Source: Ectothiorhodospiraceae bacterium | Lineage (GTDB): Bacteria; Pseudomonadota; Gammaproteobacteria; Thiohalomonadales; Thiohalomonadaceae | Reading direction: 5' to 3' | DNA: 7,689 nt | Assembly (NCBI GenBank): GCA_007125455.1 | Contig: SLDE01000100.1 | Location: 1-7,689, forward strand | Part shown: positions 4,688-7,689 of the stretch, piece by piece | Layout: every line of letters begins with the position of its first letter | How positions within the stretch are numbered: the first letter of the stretch is position 1 | Notes under the pieces: generated by a model | Databases searched by the model: none | What the model was told of the DNA's origin: nothing | Seen by the model: the letters and a program-made list of their open reading frames with translations, nothing else | Position numbers and translations under genes: made by a program

Positions 4688-6088
4688 ATGGAATTCCTTG
4701 GCCTCTTCCCTACGTGGTATGAGCCTGGTGTCGGCAGTGGTTGGGTCGTCGGGCTGATCGCCACGTTTCACGTGCTCGCTTCGCACACCTCGGTGGGTGC
4801 AGCGATCTTTTTCGCCTTTCTGGCGACCTATGCCTACCGCACCAACCGTCCCGAGCTGTTGGAGTTTATCAAGCGCTACGGGGCGTTTTTGTTGGTGTTT
4901 GCCTATGTGGCCGGTTCGATCACTGGGGTGGGGATCTGGTATTCCACCACGGTGGCCAGTCCGGTGGGGATCTCGGCGCTGATCCACAGCTTTGTGTGGA
5001 AGTGGGCTACCGAGTGGGTGTTCTTCGTCATCGAGGTGGTGGGGGTCTATCTGGTGGTCTACCTGGTGGGTAAGGTGGATCCGCGCACCCATCTGAAGAT
5101 CACCTGGATCTTTGCGTTGGCCTCCTGGGCGACCATGCTGATCATCATTGGCATCCTCTCCTTCATGCTGTGGCCAGGCAAGGAGCTGTGGTTCGAGCAG
5201 GGCGGCTATCTGAACGGCTTCTATGGCTCCAACACCTTCGCCCAGCTGGCGATGCGCTCGGCCTTTATGCTCACCATGACCGCCGTGGTTGGGGGCATTG
5301 TGGTCTCACGTCTGAAGGATAGCGCGTTGCGCAAGGAGATCGCCCGTTACCTGGGTTGGTTGGGTATTGTCTCCACCTCTATTGGTACCGCGCTGTTCAT
5401 TTGGTACAGCAACACCCTCCCGGAGCATGCCCACCTGGTGATGCAGGCGCGTATCCCGGACTGGTTCACCACCAGCCTGATCGCCGTATTGGGCGGGATC
5501 CTGGTCTACTTCATCGCCACCATGCTGGCACCGCGCCTGCTCCATCCGGTGGTGGCCTCCATCGCGGCGGTGTGCATCCTGGTGTTTGGCCTGTGGCCGG
5601 AAGAGGTGGCGCGCGAGTCGATCCGCAAGCCCTGGGTGGCCGGGCAGTATGTCTATTCCAACCAGATCATCTCCCGCGATGTGCCGGGCATGGGGATCCA
5701 TTCGGAGATCCCGCTGTTGCGCGAGCACGGCATGCTCAAGACCCATGTGTTCCTGCCCGAGGCGCTACGCGAGGTGCGCCCGGACAATGCCGCTGAGGTA
5801 GGCCACGCCATTGCACTGGTGATGTGCGCCAACTGCCACAGCGTGACCGATACCGGGATGCGCCCGCTGCGCAACTATCTGGGCGGCAACACCGATGTGG
5901 CGCGCATCAAGACCTATCTGCAGGGCGCGTTGAGTACCGGCAATACCTTGTATATGCCGACCATCCCGCTGACCGATGACGAGGCCGAGGCGCTGGCGGT
6001 GTATATGGCCAGCCTCAACGACCCGGAGCTGCCGACGCGCTATGCGCAAGGCAAGACCGGCCTGGCCCTGATTGCTGAGGAGAAATAA
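4688..6088 (+). CDS. Cytochrome bd-like subunit I fused to a C-terminal cytochrome c domain
   Basis: This 466-residue inner-membrane haem protein joins a CydA-like part to a class I cytochrome c domain. About eight membrane helices lie at 18-46, 64-84, 106-128, 137-162, 185-207, 222-241, 259-280 and 286-303. By hand alignment with E. coli CydA, His28 matches haem b595 ligand His19, Glu109 and Glu116 match Glu99 and Glu107, and ESIRKPW (310-316) matches the EHGRQPW signature containing Glu445 and Arg448. The haem b558 ligand His186 appears replaced in AQLAMRSAF (185-193), and no Met393 equivalent is evident. The Q-loop is absent. Residues 365-450 carry CANCH (380-384) and the likely sixth ligand Met423 in LYMPTIPLTDDEAEALAVYM. 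Eight helices with a periplasmic N-terminus place this domain in the periplasm, as haem c attachment requires. The ATG has AGGAG six bases upstream. Terminal acceptor (oxygen or other) is not determinable; a cytochrome c oxidase or reductase of the bd superfamily is inferred. Confidence 0.8.
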   Translation: MEFLGLFPTWYEPGVGSGWVVGLIATFHVLASHTSVGAAIFFAFLATYAYRTNRPELLEFIKRYGAFLLVFAYVAGSITGVGIWYSTTVASPVGISALIHSFVWKWATEWVFFVIEVVGVYLVVYLVGKVDPRTHLKITWIFALASWATMLIIIGILSFMLWPGKELWFEQGGYLNGFYGSNTFAQLAMRSAFMLTMTAVVGGIVVSRLKDSALRKEIARYLGWLGIVSTSIGTALFIWYSNTLPEHAHLVMQARIPDWFTTSLIAVLGGILVYFIATMLAPRLLHPVVASIAAVCILVFGLWPEEVARESIRKPWVAGQYVYSNQIISRDVPGMGIHSEIPLLREHGMLKTHVFLPEALREVRPDNAAEVGHAIALVMCANCHSVTDTGMRPLRNYLGGNTDVARIKTYLQGALSTGNTLYMPTIPLTDDEAEALAVYMASLNDPELPTRYAQGKTGLALIAEEK

Positions 6089-6089
6089 T

Positions 6090-7310
6090 ATGGATTCCGC
6101 ATTGCTTTATGCCCTGCGCGATCAGGCGGGGGTGCCTTCCCACCCGGTGATCTTCCTGATCCTCGGTGTGTTGACCTTCGCCCTGCACATTGCGGCAGTA
6201 CAGATGATGCTTGGTGCCTCGGCACTGACCCTGTGGGGGGCGCTCAGCCGCAACGAGTGGCGTCGCCGTTTGGCCCAGTCGATGCTGCAGGTGGCCAAGG
6301 TGATGGTCTCGGTGGCCATCGTGGTAGGTGTGGCACCGCTGCTGTTCGTTCAGGTGATCTACGATCCGTTCTGGTACACCGCCAACCTGCTGTCGGCCTG
6401 GTGGGTGATCGGCTTTATCGGCATCCTGCTGGTGGCCTATACGCTGATGTATGTGTTCTTTTGGCGTAACGAGCAACTGGCCAGCCGCAAGACTTCCTGC
6501 CCCGGTTCGATGGTGCTCTCGCTGGTGTTGATGCTGGTGGTGGGCTTTATCATGCATGTGCTCTCCCAGCAGATGCTGTTCCCCGAGCAGTGGCTGGAGT
6601 GGTACGCCCCCGGTGGTCAGTTGGATACCAGTGGTACCGGGATCCATGCCTTTGACCCCTGGCGCTTCGCCTTCTTTATCTCCTTGAGTGCCCCGGTGAC
6701 CGGCGCACTGCTGCTGGCCTACCAGCGCTACCTGCGCCCGCGTAGCGAGTTCGATCGCGCTTACCTGGACTGGGTGGGTGTGTTCGGCTACCGGATGATC
6801 AACATCGGTGGGGTGGTATCCCTGTTGATCGGCCTGGTGTGGATGCTGCGCCTGCCCGATTCCCACACCGCCTTCACTGCCACTCCCTGGCCCTATCTGG
6901 TGGTGGCCACCCTGCTGGCCTTTGTCGCCTTCGCCAATGCCATGCGCTCCCGTATCGACTCGGCCTGGGCCTACTCGGTACTGGGTGTGGGCACCGTGGC
7001 GTTGATCATCGTCGCCACCGCCCGCGAGGCGCTGCGCTGGGGTGTGATCCATGGGGTGCACGGCTACAACGCGCTGGACTACAAGATCAACATGGACTGG
7101 TACTCCACCCTGACCTTCTTCATCACCTTCGCGGTGCTGGGTGGCTCGGTGCTGGCCTACTACCTCACCGTGGCCTGGCGTTCCGGTCAGAGCAATGGCC
7201 AATACGTGGCCAGCGCTACGGTGGATCGCATGGGCAGTATTGCCATCGGCATCCTGGTGTTGTGGATCGCCCACTACTTTGTACTCGGCTTCTACTGGTG
7301 GGCGCTATGA
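6090..7310 (+). CDS. Second CydA-like (CydA'-type) membrane subunit
   Basis: This 406-residue protein has about ten membrane helices and is predicted to pair with the product of the preceding gene. It aligns along its length with that protein rather than with CydB. LHIAAVQMMLGAS (32-44) parallels FHVLASHTSVGAA, with His33 opposite His28. DPWRFAFFISLSAPVTG (189-205) parallels the fifth helix. YLDWVGVFGYR (225-235) parallels YLGWLGIVSTS. AREALRWGV (311-319) parallels ARESIRKPWV. The helix-3 glutamates and the His186 equivalent are missing, so this copy is probably structural or carries fewer haems. Two extra helices (about 340-360 and 382-402) follow the homologous part. ATG at 6090 is chosen because GAGGAG (6077-6082) stands seven bases upstream; it lies one base after the preceding TAA. 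An in-frame TTG at 6072 would overlap the previous gene and is less likely. Assignment rests on manual comparison with its neighbour. Confidence 0.65.
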   Translation: MDSALLYALRDQAGVPSHPVIFLILGVLTFALHIAAVQMMLGASALTLWGALSRNEWRRRLAQSMLQVAKVMVSVAIVVGVAPLLFVQVIYDPFWYTANLLSAWWVIGFIGILLVAYTLMYVFFWRNEQLASRKTSCPGSMVLSLVLMLVVGFIMHVLSQQMLFPEQWLEWYAPGGQLDTSGTGIHAFDPWRFAFFISLSAPVTGALLLAYQRYLRPRSEFDRAYLDWVGVFGYRMINIGGVVSLLIGLVWMLRLPDSHTAFTATPWPYLVVATLLAFVAFANAMRSRIDSAWAYSVLGVGTVALIIVATAREALRWGVIHGVHGYNALDYKINMDWYSTLTFFITFAVLGGSVLAYYLTVAWRSGQSNGQYVASATVDRMGSIAIGILVLWIAHYFVLGFYWWAL

Positions 7311-7321
7311 GGAGGAATGCA

Positions 7322-7689
7322 ATGATTTCGAATGCCAAACAGGCTGGCGCGATGGCTCATGCTCGGCCGAAAAAACTCTCTGCGTTCTCTGCGCCCTCTG
7401 CGTTAAAGGCTTTTTTGTTGAGCGTCGGAGTGTTGTTTGCCGGCCACAGCTGGGCGGGGCAGCCCGATGGGGCGATGATGGCCCACACCTGCGCCGCCTG
7501 CCACGGCACCTTGGGGCAGGTGGAAAACTCCGCCTTCGTGCCGCTGGCCGGGATGAAGGAGCAGGCCTTTGTGCGTGCGATGCGCGAGTTCCGCGACAAC
7601 CAGCGGCCTTCCACCCTGATGCATAGCGTGGCGGTGGGCTTTAGTGACAGCGAATACCAGGCAATGGCGGCGTTTTTTGCCGCCCAGCC
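7322..7689 (+). CDS. Secreted monohaem cytochrome c, partial (cut by window end)
   Basis: The reading frame opens at ATG 7322, seven bases after GGAGG (7311-7315), and runs off the window at residue 122. An ATG at 7317 stops after two codons and is not the start. A signal peptide is predicted: a basic stretch around residues 15-19, a hydrophobic core FLLSVGVLFAG (31-41), and cleavage after HSWA (about residue 45). The mature part contains CAACH (57-61) and a probable axial methionine Met100 in RPSTLMHSVAVGFSDSEY. This spacing resembles cytochrome c553 and the cytochrome subunit of flavocytochrome c sulfide dehydrogenase (FccA), which would be followed by a flavoprotein FccB outside the window. 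It lies 11 bases after the previous stop and probably belongs to the same operon, as electron partner of the bd-like complex or of a dehydrogenase. The signal peptide is partly encoded by a dispersed DNA repeat. Confidence 0.8.
   Translation, partial: MISNAKQAGAMAHARPKKLSAFSAPSALKAFLLSVGVLFAGHSWAGQPDGAMMAHTCAACHGTLGQVENSAFVPLAGMKEQAFVRAMREFRDNQRPSTLMHSVAVGFSDSEYQAMAAFFAAQ
7370..7416 (+). repeat. CTCTGCG-type dispersed repeat inside the cytochrome gene
   Basis: Three CTCTGCG units (7378-7384, 7387-7393, 7396-7402) occur nine bases apart, flanked by an A-run before (7370-7375) and a T-run after (7411-7416). The period of nine keeps the frame open and encodes the repeated Ser-Ala-Phe/Pro pattern (residues 20-27) in the signal-peptide region. 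It is the longest of the three copies in the window and the only one in coding sequence. Confidence 0.7.

Noticed and set aside
6015..7274. Minus-strand ORF of 419 codons opposite the second bd-like subunit
   Set aside because: Its composition (mainly His, Gln, Gly, Arg) is typical of the reverse of a hydrophobic membrane protein gene, and no motif or ribosome-binding site supports it.
7141..7626. Plus-strand ORF overlapping the end of the second bd-like subunit and the cytochrome gene
   Set aside because: It is out of frame with both. The frame opening at 7322 contains a signal peptide and CAACH and has a proper ribosome-binding site.

Overview
The window looks like a chromosomal piece of a chemolithoautotrophic, probably sulfur-oxidising gammaproteobacterium. 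Most of it is GC-rich. It carries a CbbR-type LysR regulator facing a three-gene operon for inorganic carbon use (aldolase, SbtA bicarbonate transporter, SbtB PII-like protein). Next to this is a respiratory operon with c-type haem proteins, the last of which resembles the small cytochrome c of flavocytochrome c sulfide dehydrogenases. The taxon is inferred from gene content only.

Region 1 (1-755) is compositionally different. It holds a solitary Phd/YefM-type antitoxin gene with candidate operator half-sites, followed by a well-formed integron attC-like site at 556-629. A 35-codon ORF starts 9 bases after that site. This looks like an integron gene cassette, or the relic of one, with no toxin gene next to the antitoxin.

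Region 2 (756-4314) is the carbon module. On the minus strand, a class II aldolase with a C-terminal Dabb domain, sbtA and sbtB are joined by GTGA and ATGA start/stop overlaps, so they are probably translationally coupled. Divergently, a CbbR-like regulator is transcribed on the plus strand. The 234-base gap between them holds three AT-rich inverted repeats of the TTA-N8/9-TAA kind, suitable for LysR/CbbR binding, and a copy of a dispersed CTCTGCG repeat in each leader.

Region 3 (4315-7689) is the respiratory module. A 373-base AT-rich gap contains a near-consensus sigma-54 promoter at 4625-4641 and a nested inverted repeat about 140 bases upstream of the predicted transcription start. Downstream are a cytochrome bd-like subunit fused to a c-type cytochrome domain, a second membrane protein that also aligns with subunit I (CydA-like, not CydB-like), and a secreted monohaem cytochrome c cut by the window end. 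The first subunit keeps residues matching the haem b595/d side of CydA but lacks the haem b558 ligand His186. This suggests a bd-superfamily enzyme that exchanges electrons with cytochrome c rather than by the usual quinol route. It is the most interesting system in the window.

A third copy of the CTCTGCG repeat lies inside the signal-peptide coding region of the last gene.
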